DNA of 64,000 nt from Clostridia bacterium (GTDB taxonomy: Bacteria; Bacillota; Clostridia; Acetivibrionales; DSM-2933), in the NCBI GenBank assembly GCA_026416815.1, contig JAOAEJ010000060.1, forward strand, positions 1 to 64,000, written 5' to 3'. The position numbers were made by a program, and so were the translations under genes. Positions 1-10,431 of the stretch are shown in pieces (the first letter of the stretch is position 1; each line of letters begins with the position of its first letter). The notes beneath the pieces were generated by a model. The model was given only the letters and a program-made list of their open reading frames with translations. It was not told the DNA's origin and searched no databases.

Positions 1-54
1 CCAACGACCCTGCGGGTATGAACCGCATGCTCTAGCCAACTGAGCCACGCCGCC
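1..54 (-). tRNA. tRNA-Met (CAU), 3' part cut off by the window edge
   Basis: The minus strand reads as the 5' acceptor strand, D arm, anticodon arm and start of the T arm of a tRNA. The anticodon stem TGCGG/CCGCA encloses the loop TTCATAC, giving anticodon CAU. The 5' end GGCGGCG differs from the CGCGGG start of initiator tRNA, so this is elongator Met (or an Ile2 tRNA whose C34 is modified to lysidine). The 3' part lies before the window. Confidence 0.9.
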
Positions 55-186
55 ATATTACTGGCTTTCACGCCTCGGTGTACTTCGTTTTTGTTTGTCC
101 CCCTCAGCGCTTTTTTATTATAGCCGATAACCTACTGTAAAGTCAATATAATTTTTCAGGTTTTTTTTATAATTTAATGTTGTAAT

Positions 187-846
187 TTATACCAAGTTAT
201 TTTTAACGGCATACACAACTAGCTGGATTCGATCCTTCAATTTTAGCTTGGCAAGAATCTCAGTAATAATGTTCTTTACCCTGCCCTCAGTAAGGTACAG
301 CTCCGCTGCTATTTCCCTATTGCTTTTACCTTCCACAATAGAACGTATTATCACTATTTCTCTATCCGTCAGTTCTATGTTTGCTTTAGTTTTTTCTTCT
401 TTTATAATATGTTCCGGTTCATTATTTGCACTATTTAGTTGCCTTACAATAGCATTATAAGTCTTTTTATGAATTATACCAAATCCTTTTGCTACATTTT
501 TAATCGCCATAACCAGCTCCTCAGGTGTTATTTCCTTTAATATATATCCATCAGCTCCGTTCTCTAATGCTTTTGAAATATTTGCGTCATCACTGAAGGT
601 TGTAAGTATAATCACCTTTATAGAACTGTGCTTGCGTTTAATTAGCTTTGTTCCTTCAACTCCATCACATACAGGCATCATTATATCCATCAATACTACA
701 TCGGGTAAAAACTTATCACACATTTGTAGAGCTGCTTTACCGTTTTCAGCACATCCCACTACCTCTATGTCATTATCTTGTTCTATTATATATTTTAAAC
801 TTTCCTTTAAAATTAGCTGGTCATCTACTATCAAAACCTTAATCAT
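187..846 (-). CDS. NarL/FixJ-type response regulator
   Basis: A cytoplasmic two-component response regulator of 219 residues, typical of the family. The N-terminal receiver domain (about 1-120) has the acidic pair D8-D9, the phosphoacceptor D54 in VVLMDIMMP, and the later T/K switch residues (ILTTFSD, GYILKE). A variable linker follows, then a LuxR-type helix-turn-helix (about 155-219, LTDREIVIIRSIVEGKSNREIAAEL) that should bind DNA when the receiver is phosphorylated. AAGGAGG precedes the ATG at a usable distance. No histidine kinase is adjacent in the window, so its partner is unknown. The neighbouring amylopullulanase genes are on the same strand upstream of it but are separated by a terminator. 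Confidence 0.93.
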   Translation of the reverse strand: MIKVLIVDDQLILKESLKYIIEQDNDIEVVGCAENGKAALQMCDKFLPDVVLMDIMMPVCDGVEGTKLIKRKHSSIKVIILTTFSDDANISKALENGADGYILKEITPEELVMAIKNVAKGFGIIHKKTYNAIVRQLNSANNEPEHIIKEEKTKANIELTDREIVIIRSIVEGKSNREIAAELYLTEGRVKNIITEILAKLKLKDRIQLVVYAVKNNLV

Positions 847-982
847 CGGATACTTCCTCCTTAAGGGGTATAAATATGCGGATATTAAAAATTGACATAT
901 GGCAATTTAATATTACCACACATTCCGAAATGGTTAAATACCAATAGTGTTAATTACTTGTAAGCACTGAGATTTTAAAAAA

Positions 983-1011
983 GACAGGCCCAATGTATAA
1001 TTGGGCCTGCC
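983..1011 (-). terminator. intrinsic terminator of the SLH amylopullulanase gene
   Basis: A 9-bp perfect stem (985-993 with 1001-1009, CAGGCCCAA/TTGGGCCTG) is followed on the minus strand by TCTTTTTTAAAA. It lies about 20 nt behind the stop codon at 1030. Confidence 0.9.
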
Positions 1012-1029
1012 CTTTACAAGTTATATTAC

Positions 1030-4000
1030 TTATTCTTTTATCAAGTTGTATATTACTTGTGCACTTTCTGCACGTGTAGCAAGAGCTTTAGGATTAAATT
1101 TATTGCCACCTTTTCCATTCATTAATCCAAGTTCTACTACAACATTTACGTATTTCTTTGCCCAGTCGCTAACCAAGCTGTTGTCATCAAAAGCTGCTGA
1201 TCTAGTAGCTACTGCTTCCTTGCCCATCTTTATACGGTAAGCATTTGCCAGCATAGCAGCCATTTCCTGCCTTGTTATAGTCGCATCCGGATCAAATTTT
1301 GTTTCACTACGTCCATTGATAATTCCTGCTTCATATGCTGCTGTTACAAAAGATGTATACCATTTACCGTCAATGTCGGTAAACTTAGCTTTACCTTTAG
1401 CTTTAAGTCCCAGCGCATTTGCAAGAATCGTTGCAAATTCTGCACGTGTAATGTTTCTGCTTGGTGCATATTGAGTATCACTTACACCGCCTATTATATG
1501 CTTTGCTGAGAGTGCCTGTATCGCTTCTGCAGCCCAGTGAGTCGAACCAACATCCTTGAAGTCCTTGTTGTATTCAAGTACTGCATACTTACTGAAGTGG
1601 TAGACTTCAACAACCATTTCATCGCCTTCAAGTTTACCGCCTACAAACTCAAGTGTACCGTCGTCTTTGATGTAGTACACACCCAACAGCTGCTTTTTAG
1701 CATTTGGATTAACCTTCAACCTCAACACTATAGGCTTTTCAAACTGTGATAACGTCTGTGTGTTACCATCTTTTGTAGTAATAGACAGGCTAAAGTCATA
1801 TACGTCACCTGCTGCCTTGATATCAGCTTTTGATGTTACTCCAGACTTCGCCAAGAGGTCCTTAGCTTCTGAAGCCGGTAAAGTATCCATTTTAAACGAT
1901 ATCTGAGCATCTTTTGCCTGTTCTGCAGTAACAAGACCTTGTAATGTTTCTAGTGTTTCCTTCGGCAATTGTGCTGCTACGTTGCCACTCTTCACTTCAA
2001 GTTTGTTTTCTCCAACAAGTTCTGCTACATTTGAAGGAAGTACCACTTCTTTACCCATAAGAGGGATTTCAACCTTACCGTCTTCTGCCTTTTGAACTAA
2101 CTCTACAAGTTTTTCCTCTGTAACCACCTTATCACTGCCTGTAGTAGGCACTGGTGTAGGTGTAGGCGTTGGTGTTGGTGTAGGCGTAGTTACAGGTGTA
2201 GTTGTCGGTTGTGGCACCGGTACACCTATTACTGACAATATTACAGTACCACCTTTACTTCTTGCAGGTATAGTTATATCAAGCTGCTTGCTCGCACCTA
2301 CCGAATAAGTTAAGCCGCTATATTCATCAAGTAATATTGTACCTTGGGAAAGTTCCGGCACACTTAAAGTATATGGTTTTGCAACATCTTGAGTATTTAA
2401 TCCAACAACTATTGACTCATTGCCGTAGGTCCTCTTGAATACTAAGACTCCATTGCTGTCAAGGTCACTGACATTAAGTCTGGTTCTAGTACCTTTGGAG
2501 AATACCTTAGAGTACTTAGCTCTTGCTTTAAGCAGCTTCTGGTAATGGGCGTATAAATCGTAGTCACCAGTTTCCCATGGCATATCCTTACGATTTTCAC
2601 TAAATACCCCATTGTCCATATTAGAATTCCTACCGGATTGGCCTAACTCTTCACCATAGTATACTACCGGCTGACCCTTGGATGTTATCTGCAGCGCAGC
2701 TGCTATTTTTACCTTAGACTTTGCATCTGCTAACTTCTCAGCTGACAGTGTACCTGCATTGTAAGCTGCTTTGTCCTCTTCACTCAGTATACTGTATAGG
2801 AAACCATCTTCGTCATGGCTGCTTAAGAACTGTCCCATTGAAGTAGCATTATCAAGCATAGATTCCCTACGTTCTAAGTAGTTTTCTACATCAGTAATAT
2901 GACCATCTATGAAATTCTCTGCTGAATCATTAAAAGCAAAGTCCAGTAATGAATCAAGCTTACCATTTCCAAGACGTCCACCGTTGGAGTCTACACTTGC
3001 AGCCCAACTTTCACCTATTACTTTAAAGTCAGGTTTAATCTTAGTTAGAGCTGCTTTGAAAGCTTCAAGGGTTGTATAGTCAAGGTTGTTTACTGTATCG
3101 AGCCTGAAGTAGTCTATGGTATCTCCTCTTGAAGTCTTTGCTTTCTCAAGCCATGCCGTTTGCCATGCTATAACTTGATTACGTATCTCAGGAACTTCTG
3201 TCATAAAATCAGGCATACCATTAACTTCTCTTTTTTCCTCATCGCCGTTTACAGACCTATACATACCGTTAAATCTTTCGCGCTCCGCCTCTGTAGGGAA
3301 ATTCGCAATTCCATCACCATTTTCAGTTATTTTCATACCGTAACCTAAATGATTTAATACTACGTCTACCATTATCTTTATTCCGCGATCATGAGCTTTT
3401 TGGATTAGTTCTTTTAAGTCTTCTACATTACCGATATGCTCATCTATGGCTTCAAAGTTTTTAGCCCAATATCCATGGTACCCGTATTGATGTCCCGGTC
3501 TGTCATGCCTTAAATCCCACTCAACATTATCTACTATAGGTGTTATCCATATAGTATTTATACCAAGGTTCTGCAGGTAATCCAACTTGTTTATGATACC
3601 TCTTAAGTCACCGCCGTGATAAGACTCAAGATCGCTCTTATCATAGCCGGTAGATGTATCCTGTACATTGTTTGGATTATCATTTGCAGTATTTCCGTTG
3701 GAGAACCTGTCTGTCAGCAGGAAGTAAATCCTTGCTTCATCCCAATCAAAGTCCGCATTGCTTGTTTTCTGTCTTGCTACTAACTGAACAGTAGCTGTGG
3801 CATTAAATTTGTTACCGAATTCATCAACCACTGTAACAGGTATAATCTTCGTGCCAGTTGATATATTTTCTTTGACCGAGATTACTAACTCTTTTAATTC
3901 AGTGTTAACATTAGCTCTCGAAGCTCCACCTATCGCACTTAAATCTGCATAGATTCCCTGAATCTTGGCAGGTATTTCCGGATCGGGAGTAATATTAACT

Positions 4001-7000
4001 TTTAATACAGCGTTTTCGTTGTAGCTTATAGAAGTCTTTGGTTCAACTAACGCACTTACTACTATATTAGGTTTCTTGAAGTCTGCTATTGAGTAAGCAG
4101 TTCCATCTACTACAACTGCATTCATGTTTTTAGGGTCAATTATAGGCTCTGTCTTACCTGGGACTACAAACCTATACTTGTACTGACCTACTGCAGCATT
4201 TTGCATTGTGTAAGTATACATTTCTCCAGCTGCATCATAAGTCATATCATAGTTTTGTCCGTTTATTTCAACCTTAACATCGCCAAGAGCGCTGAGTGTA
4301 CCTGCCTCAAACAAATCTTCATCCCTGTAGTTAAATGTAATGTTTCCATCCTTAAACACAGGGCTTGGGGCAAATGGAACAGTCACAAACTCAGCAACGC
4401 CGGTTGTAACAATTACTTTTGTATAAATATCATACGGACTGATATCTATGAACCTATCCTCACCATATGGGTCTTTATTATCCCATGTCGTACCTTTTCT
4501 TAATACAAAGCCCATTCTGGTAGTATCAGGAGCAACCTCAATTTTTACCGAAGCTACATCTCCTATAGTATCAAAATTAATTTGGTCATTAGTGACTCCT
4601 GTACTCCATACCCACATGTTCCAATCGGTATAGTCTTTATCAGGCCTTACGTAGTTGAATAGTACATATTTTCTTACATATTTATTTACAGTTATCTGTT
4701 TGGTGAATTCCTTAGTTCCAGCTGCAGCTTTTATTATAACAATACCTGCACTGACCCCTGTAACCATACCTTTAGCGTCAACAGTAGCTACTGAAGTATT
4801 ACCCGACGTCCAGTTCACAGGGTAGTTCGCCATTTCCTGACCGTACTGGTCCTTCACAGTAGCCTGCAATTGGATGGTTCTGCTTTCAAATACAGAGTTA
4901 TTTCCTGTAACGGTAATTTCTGAAGGCACCAACTCTCCTACATTTACAGTCATACCAGCCGATACGCTGCCAACTGTTGCAGTAATAGTAGCTGAACCAT
5001 CTCCTACTGCTTTAACCACACCATTGCTGCTTACAGTCGCTACACTCTCACTTGAGGTAGTCCAATTAATGGTCTCTGACAGCATTGGCCTGCCTTTTTG
5101 GTCTTTTACAACAGCTTTAAGTACCCTTACGCTTCCAACCTCTAAACCAACTGTAGCAGGTGTTAATTCAATTGAAGTAACAGCAGGCGTATACGCTGCT
5201 TCAGCTACATCATAAAGTACCATCATTGAGAGCGGTTCAACTGTTGCTGTACTTCCTGGAATGGTACGGATCGTACTTGTTCCAGCTGCAGTGTGGTCAA
5301 CAACAACATTCCATGTAGTATTTGATGGAAGAGTTACTTGTTGAGCTGTAGTATTCGCATTGTAGATTACTACAATGTTTCTCCATGTATCTTTGTTTGC
5401 AAAGTTCGCAAGCTGGTATGCTACAACATTTCCGGCTTGAGTTAATACCGTCATATTAGTTGTAATATCTGCTTTTGTAGTCATTCTGAAAGCAGGGTGC
5501 TCTTTTCTTAACTGTATCAGACCTTTATAGTAATCAAATACAGGTTTGAAGTCAGCTTTCCACTGCCAGCGCAGCTTATTGATATCGTCCGGTCCCTGGT
5601 AGCTATCTCTTTCACCAAATTTGGTTCTGAGCATTTCTTCCCCTGCATGGATGAATGAAATACCCTGAGAAGTAAGAGCTATTCCGTTAGCAAGCAAGCT
5701 GCGTTTAACAGTTTCGTTTGCCAGTACATTAGCTTTATCAACAGCAGAGTGAGGTGTTGCTTTACCTGCAATAGCAGCAGCTACATCTGAGCCATATGCT
5801 GCGGCATCAGCGCCAGCAAGTATACCTCTTTCAATATCCAGGAATCCTTCCTGCTCATCTAAGCCTTGAGTCCTTATAACTTTATCCCAAAGAACAAGAT
5901 TATCATGGGCAGTTACATAGCTTATAGTTTCAGTTGGGCTATCTGCAAAATCATTTACTGCACCCATTACACCTGTTACTATAGCTGCTTCCCTTCCGGT
6001 TTGGCCTGTTGCAAATCCTTTACCTGTGCTATCACTATCCCCTTTGATTGCACCACGGAGGTTGTCATTGAATACAGCGAAACCATTTCCCCTCTGTGCA
6101 CCTTTTACTGTTTGTAGGTTTCCTACGAGAGGTGAAGATCCGCCAGTCCATGGTTCACCGTATATTAATGTAGTGGGGTCAACCTCATTCTTTAATTCAG
6201 CAGTTAACTGCCTCATTGTATCGGTATCTATCAACCCCATTAGGTCAAAGCGGAAGCCGTCCACATTATACTCTGTTGCCCAATATTTAACTGAATCTTT
6301 AATGTACTTTCTTACCATAGGCCTTTCGGAGGCTACTTCATTACCTACTCCGGAGCCGTTGGTATATCTACCTGTGTCATCTGTGCGATAGAAATATCCA
6401 GGAACTATTTTGTTAAATGGTCCATTCTCAATAGAGAAGGTGTGGTTATAAACCACGTCCATTACTACACGGATACCCTTATTGTGTAAAGCCTGAATAA
6501 GTTCTTTATATTCTGTCACCCTTGCATTTGGATCTGAAGGGTTTGTAGAGAAAGATCCCTCAGGAACATTATAGTTTTCAGGGTCATATCCCCAGTTGTA
6601 TTTACGTCCTGTAAATGAAGAATCATCAACTCTTAACTCATTTACCGAGCCGAAGTCGTATACAGGAAGAAGGTGAACATGGGTTACTCCCAGTTCTGCT
6701 ATATGGTCTATACCTGTTTTTACTCCATCCGGTCCTACTTTTCCGGTTTCGGTAAATGCTTTAAACTTACCTTTATTAGTAAGATTTGAGTCATCACCCA
6801 TTGATAAATCTCTTACCTGCAATTCGTATATAACTGCATCGGTAGGTGAAACAAACGCCGGCTTGGATGTTGGATTCCATCCTGTTGGATTTGTTGCTGA
6901 CAAGTCTATGATAGCAGTCCTCTGCCCGTTTGCCGATACTGATTTGGCGTATGGGTCAACAACATAGTTAACTGTCCCGTCAGCAAATTCTACTTTATAC

Positions 7001-9762
7001 ATATAGTACTTGCCATTTAAATCCTCGGAAGCAGTTGTAGACCATACTCCATTTGCAGCCCTTGTCATTTCAGTTTCCTGCCCACCTGTATGGTCAGTGA
7101 CCAAACCTGTAGAATTACTATATGTACCTGCATTATTGTATACTGCCAAACTCACTTTTGTAGCTGTTGGAGCCCATAATTTAAAGGTGCTGCTTGATGC
7201 ACTGTAAGTCAATCCCAGGTCATTTCCTGCATAGTAGAACTTAGAATCGTCAAGCGCCCTGCGGATAGTCACATTTTCTGCTACATATCTAGTACTTTCA
7301 ACCTGGTATATCTTTCTTACATCAATGACCGAAGGATCGGTTACTGTAAGTCTAACTGCATTATCTGAAACCCTAGCAGCTGTTACGGGTATTTGTGTAT
7401 TACCTCCAGTTACATCAATTAACTTAAAGGCTGCTTCGTCCCCAGTTTGAAGCGGATGAGTAACATTTACATTAATTTCACTGAGTGAATCCATCATAGC
7501 TACTCTGACTCTAGGAGTTACATCAGCTTCAGACTTATTGTAAAATACTGTATTAACGCCTTCTATAATCCATACTTCTACAGCCTTGCCTGTTTGAATA
7601 GTAACTGTTCTTCTATCTTCCTGGGTTGACCATCCCTTTGGTCTTGTAATAACATTTACACTATTGGATGCAAATTTGCATTTAGCTTGTGCAAAGCCCT
7701 CTACAAGAGTATTGGAGAACTGGTAAGGTGAACCCTCAGCACCATCTTCCCAAATCCACAAATCCCAATCCAACTGATTACCAGCGTACCTGTAGTAGTT
7801 GATTGTATACTCATACATTACGTCTAATACATTTACAGCTTTTTCTGCAGTATACAAACCACTTGTAGCAACTACTGTAACCGTCTCACCTTCAGCAGGT
7901 ACATAGTCCGCAGCCACTGACAATCTATTACCGTTGCTAATAGATATACCGGTCTTAGGTGTCTTTATTGACCATGTAGGAGTTATCGTAGCTGTAGTTC
8001 CGTCGGGATTGACCATGCTTGCTGTCAGGTCGATATAATTTCCCTTTTCTACACCATTAGGTGAGCTAATAGTTATACCAGGTACAACTAATAATGAATT
8101 ACCTCCACTTTGCTTTGGATTTAGCGGGTCGGTAAATCCATTATCCCAGCTTCCGGATACTGGGAAGTATTTGTACTCATAACTACCGGGTGCTAATGTG
8201 ATTGTCGTAGTAAAGACCCCATCTGTCCCCTTAGTCATTGGTATACCTACATTACTCCACCCATTCATAGCTCCAACAAGATTTAATGTTGAGCCACTAT
8301 GCATTGCATTAAAAGTTACGGTGCCATTCCCATTTATAATAGGGCTTTCAAGATCCGGCTTTGTAGTAAATGAAAAGCTTATTTCACTGTTTGCAGTACC
8401 GGATGTTTGTCCTGTAATAGCTCCTGCTGGAATAGTAACGGTATATTGTTTATTGAATGCCAAATTACCACTTAAATTGATACTAAACTCTGCCCCTACT
8501 GCACCGTAAGTTAAACCAGTGACAGTCTGTTGAGAATCATCTATAACTGTAAAAGCAGTACTCTGCACAGCTATATTTTCATTAAATGTAACCGTGATTT
8601 TTTCTATATCTACAGCTACATTAGTTGCATTATTTGCAGGCACTGAACTCAGCATTGAGAAATTCGAAGGTATTACAGAAACCTTGGAGTTCGTGTTAGC
8701 AATTACACTGTTGGTCGGATCTGTAAAATATATTTCCGATAATCCTGTAGGCTGAGAAATGTATTTGTACTCATAATCCCCAGGAGCCATTACAGCTGTT
8801 GTATATGAGTATACTCCATTTGCCAGCGTCATTTCTTTGCGGGCACTCCAGTTGCTATCAAAACTACCGAATGCATAAATCTTTGGTGTATAACTTAAGT
8901 GTGCAACACCAGCATTATCGGTAGTCACCTTCAAGTTTGAGCCCTCAATATACTTAGTATTTAGTATAAACTTATACTCATACTCTGTATTTGGGGTTAG
9001 ACCAGTAATATCAGCTGTATATGTACCATCTTCATCACCATCTGCCATCGGATATTCTGTAGTCCATCCATTAAAGGACCCCTGCACTGATAGGCTTATG
9101 CTGCTCTTCGGTAAACGGAATGTGATCTTCTTATCCTCAGATACTCCAGTTATTGCAACTGTAACCTTAGAATTTGTATTGGCAATTACACTATTAGTTG
9201 GGTCTGTAAAGTATATTTCCGATAAACCCGTAGGCTGCGAAATATATTTATACTCATAATCTCCTGAAACTAGAGCGCCAGTAGTATATGAATATACCCC
9301 ATTTGCCAAAGTCATTTCTTTACGAGCACCCCAGTTGCTATCAAAGCTACCGAATGCATAAATCTTTGGTGTATAGCTTATATGTGCAACACCAGCATTA
9401 TCGGTAGTCACCTTTAAGTTTGAGCCCTCAATATACTTAGTATTTAGTATAAACTTATACTCATACTCTGTATTTGGGGTTAGACCAGTAATATCAACTG
9501 TATATGTACCGTCTTCATCACCATCTGCCATTGGATATTGGGTTGTCCATCCATTAAAGGAACCCTGCACAGATAGACTTATGCTGCTCTTGGGTAAGCA
9601 GAAATTAATTTTACCATCTGCCAGCACACTAGTTTTCATATTTTCGCCAGCAGCATTAGCAGGACTTATCAATACCAATCCTGCAAACATCTGAACAAAC
9701 ATTGCAATCGCAATAATCAGCGACCACACTTTTGCGTTCTTCTTATTAAGAAGAATATTCAT
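1030..9762 (-). CDS. giant cell-surface amylopullulanase (two GH13 domains, three SLH domains)
   Basis: A secreted 2910-residue starch/pullulan-degrading enzyme. Order seen: signal peptide (1-38, ends SPANAA); two near-identical 161-residue modules with FNGW-type starch-binding/E-set folds; a Big_5-like Ig domain (about 372-478); another FNGW module; a CBM41-like PUD module (INYYRYAGNQLDWDLWIWED, about 655); CBM48; a first GH13 domain of pullulanase type with YNWGYDP and regions DVVYNHT (about 1100), GFRFDLMG (nucleophile Asp about 1171), GEPW (about 1201) and TAHDN (about 1283); two Big_2-like domains; a second PUD; a second GH13 of alpha-amylase type with DVVLNH, FRLDTVNNLD, GESW and SSHDED (2130-2320); a TP-rich linker; an unassigned domain; and three SLH domains (about 2734-2910), which bind wall polysaccharide. 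All catalytic residues are present. The SD is AAAGGGGGG. Alpha-1,6 plus alpha-1,4 cleavage is expected from the family. Confidence 0.93.
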   Translation of the reverse strand: MNILLNKKNAKVWSLIIAIAMFVQMFAGLVLISPANAAGENMKTSVLADGKINFCLPKSSISLSVQGSFNGWTTQYPMADGDEDGTYTVDITGLTPNTEYEYKFILNTKYIEGSNLKVTTDNAGVAHISYTPKIYAFGSFDSNWGARKEMTLANGVYSYTTGALVSGDYEYKYISQPTGLSEIYFTDPTNSVIANTNSKVTVAITGVSEDKKITFRLPKSSISLSVQGSFNGWTTEYPMADGDEDGTYTADITGLTPNTEYEYKFILNTKYIEGSNLKVTTDNAGVAHLSYTPKIYAFGSFDSNWSARKEMTLANGVYSYTTAVMAPGDYEYKYISQPTGLSEIYFTDPTNSVIANTNSKVSVIPSNFSMLSSVPANNATNVAVDIEKITVTFNENIAVQSTAFTVIDDSQQTVTGLTYGAVGAEFSINLSGNLAFNKQYTVTIPAGAITGQTSGTANSEISFSFTTKPDLESPIINGNGTVTFNAMHSGSTLNLVGAMNGWSNVGIPMTKGTDGVFTTTITLAPGSYEYKYFPVSGSWDNGFTDPLNPKQSGGNSLLVVPGITISSPNGVEKGNYIDLTASMVNPDGTTATITPTWSIKTPKTGISISNGNRLSVAADYVPAEGETVTVVATSGLYTAEKAVNVLDVMYEYTINYYRYAGNQLDWDLWIWEDGAEGSPYQFSNTLVEGFAQAKCKFASNSVNVITRPKGWSTQEDRRTVTIQTGKAVEVWIIEGVNTVFYNKSEADVTPRVRVAMMDSLSEINVNVTHPLQTGDEAAFKLIDVTGGNTQIPVTAARVSDNAVRLTVTDPSVIDVRKIYQVESTRYVAENVTIRRALDDSKFYYAGNDLGLTYSASSSTFKLWAPTATKVSLAVYNNAGTYSNSTGLVTDHTGGQETEMTRAANGVWSTTASEDLNGKYYMYKVEFADGTVNYVVDPYAKSVSANGQRTAIIDLSATNPTGWNPTSKPAFVSPTDAVIYELQVRDLSMGDDSNLTNKGKFKAFTETGKVGPDGVKTGIDHIAELGVTHVHLLPVYDFGSVNELRVDDSSFTGRKYNWGYDPENYNVPEGSFSTNPSDPNARVTEYKELIQALHNKGIRVVMDVVYNHTFSIENGPFNKIVPGYFYRTDDTGRYTNGSGVGNEVASERPMVRKYIKDSVKYWATEYNVDGFRFDLMGLIDTDTMRQLTAELKNEVDPTTLIYGEPWTGGSSPLVGNLQTVKGAQRGNGFAVFNDNLRGAIKGDSDSTGKGFATGQTGREAAIVTGVMGAVNDFADSPTETISYVTAHDNLVLWDKVIRTQGLDEQEGFLDIERGILAGADAAAYGSDVAAAIAGKATPHSAVDKANVLANETVKRSLLANGIALTSQGISFIHAGEEMLRTKFGERDSYQGPDDINKLRWQWKADFKPVFDYYKGLIQLRKEHPAFRMTTKADITTNMTVLTQAGNVVAYQLANFANKDTWRNIVVIYNANTTAQQVTLPSNTTWNVVVDHTAAGTSTIRTIPGSTATVEPLSMMVLYDVAEAAYTPAVTSIELTPATVGLEVGSVRVLKAVVKDQKGRPMLSETINWTTSSESVATVSSNGVVKAVGDGSATITATVGSVSAGMTVNVGELVPSEITVTGNNSVFESRTIQLQATVKDQYGQEMANYPVNWTSGNTSVATVDAKGMVTGVSAGIVIIKAAAGTKEFTKQITVNKYVRKYVLFNYVRPDKDYTDWNMWVWSTGVTNDQINFDTIGDVASVKIEVAPDTTRMGFVLRKGTTWDNKDPYGEDRFIDISPYDIYTKVIVTTGVAEFVTVPFAPSPVFKDGNITFNYRDEDLFEAGTLSALGDVKVEINGQNYDMTYDAAGEMYTYTMQNAAVGQYKYRFVVPGKTEPIIDPKNMNAVVVDGTAYSIADFKKPNIVVSALVEPKTSISYNENAVLKVNITPDPEIPAKIQGIYADLSAIGGASRANVNTELKELVISVKENISTGTKIIPVTVVDEFGNKFNATATVQLVARQKTSNADFDWDEARIYFLLTDRFSNGNTANDNPNNVQDTSTGYDKSDLESYHGGDLRGIINKLDYLQNLGINTIWITPIVDNVEWDLRHDRPGHQYGYHGYWAKNFEAIDEHIGNVEDLKELIQKAHDRGIKIMVDVVLNHLGYGMKITENGDGIANFPTEAERERFNGMYRSVNGDEEKREVNGMPDFMTEVPEIRNQVIAWQTAWLEKAKTSRGDTIDYFRLDTVNNLDYTTLEAFKAALTKIKPDFKVIGESWAASVDSNGGRLGNGKLDSLLDFAFNDSAENFIDGHITDVENYLERRESMLDNATSMGQFLSSHDEDGFLYSILSEEDKAAYNAGTLSAEKLADAKSKVKIAAALQITSKGQPVVYYGEELGQSGRNSNMDNGVFSENRKDMPWETGDYDLYAHYQKLLKARAKYSKVFSKGTRTRLNVSDLDSNGVLVFKRTYGNESIVVGLNTQDVAKPYTLSVPELSQGTILLDEYSGLTYSVGASKQLDITIPARSKGGTVILSVIGVPVPQPTTTPVTTPTPTPTPTPTPVPTTGSDKVVTEEKLVELVQKAEDGKVEIPLMGKEVVLPSNVAELVGENKLEVKSGNVAAQLPKETLETLQGLVTAEQAKDAQISFKMDTLPASEAKDLLAKSGVTSKADIKAAGDVYDFSLSITTKDGNTQTLSQFEKPIVLRLKVNPNAKKQLLGVYYIKDDGTLEFVGGKLEGDEMVVEVYHFSKYAVLEYNKDFKDVGSTHWAAEAIQALSAKHIIGGVSDTQYAPSRNITRAEFATILANALGLKAKGKAKFTDIDGKWYTSFVTAAYEAGIINGRSETKFDPDATITRQEMAAMLANAYRIKMGKEAVATRSAAFDDNSLVSDWAKKYVNVVVELGLMNGKGGNKFNPKALATRAESAQVIYNLIKE
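8650..9615 (-). repeat. two tandem 483-bp coding repeats (N-terminal FNGW module)
   Basis: The same sequence landmarks recur with a period of 483 bp (for example CTTTGGTGTA at 8881 and 9364), encoding 161-residue modules that are almost identical. The high nucleotide identity points to a recent duplication or gene conversion inside the gene. Confidence 0.85.
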
Positions 9763-9880
9763 TAGTTACCCCCCTTTATTTAATACAATCCCTACCCTTT
9801 TAAACGTTTCACCTCCTAATATTACACTAAATACTTTTTGAATACTGCTCAAACAGGTATTAGGGATTGGATAGTTCACA
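9763..9880 (-). promoter_or_regulatory. structured leader with LacI/MalR-like operator before the SLH amylopullulanase
   Basis: Shared with the leader of the second amylopullulanase: TTTCACCTCC (GGAGGTGAAA on the coding strand, 9807-9816), an inverted repeat CAATCCCTA (9786-9794)/TAGGGATTG (9861-9869), and an AAACGTTT core (TTAAACGTTTCA, 9800-9811). The AACGTT-centred palindrome resembles operators of LacI-family maltose regulators, but it is imperfect. The role is inferred. Confidence 0.45.
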
Positions 9881-10388
9881 TAAACAACTAAGATATTTGA
9901 GTTATATAAAATCATACTAGTCACTATATATAAATATTGAGGTTGGGTTTACAATATTTCAATTTCCCAAGAAGTTCTCAAAGAAGACTTTTCATGCTAT
10001 ACACAAATACACATTACATTAATTCACTTTTTTGGATGGTTTACATAATTATTGGAATTTTAAAAAAATATTCCATTTCATGGAACATTCTAAGACATAC
10101 TGCTACACAAAATTTGCATTCATTGCTCCTAAAACGTTTTACCTTAGCCGACACAAAAAACACATCAAGGTTTATCTAGCATCCCAGGATGTGTATACTG
10201 CTCTTTACGTTAGTAGAAAAATTTATAACGATAACAAGAAAATCTAACCTTCATTAGCTGATATAAGAAACAATACCGTATTTATCTTATAGATAGATTA
10301 TATAATATTAATTTGATTTATGTCAAACCAAATAAAGTAATTACGTACAAATTTTCGAACATAAAGGTAGATAAATTATTGCAAAAGA
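9881..10388. other. gene-free spacer between the amylopullulanase genes
   Basis: About 500 bp of AT-rich sequence. The short plus-strand reading frames here have no convincing SD and are rich in Tyr/Ile/His, as expected by chance. It probably contains the promoter of the gene at 1030-9762, but no clear -35/-10 pair could be chosen. Confidence 0.5.
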
Positions 10389-10420
10389 AAATGGGCCTCC
10401 ATAATTGGCAAGCCCATTTC
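10389..10420 (-). terminator. intrinsic terminator of the second amylopullulanase gene
   Basis: The minus strand forms ATGGGC/GCCCAT extended by TTGCC/GG pairing, followed by TTTTCTTTT. It sits 12 nt behind the stop codon at 10432. Confidence 0.8.
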
Positions 10421-10431
10421 TATTAGATACC

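Noticed and set aside
9937-10247. Short plus-strand reading frames between the amylopullulanase genes
   Set aside because: No SD, low-complexity AT-rich translation, overlapping frames; no sign of coding selection.
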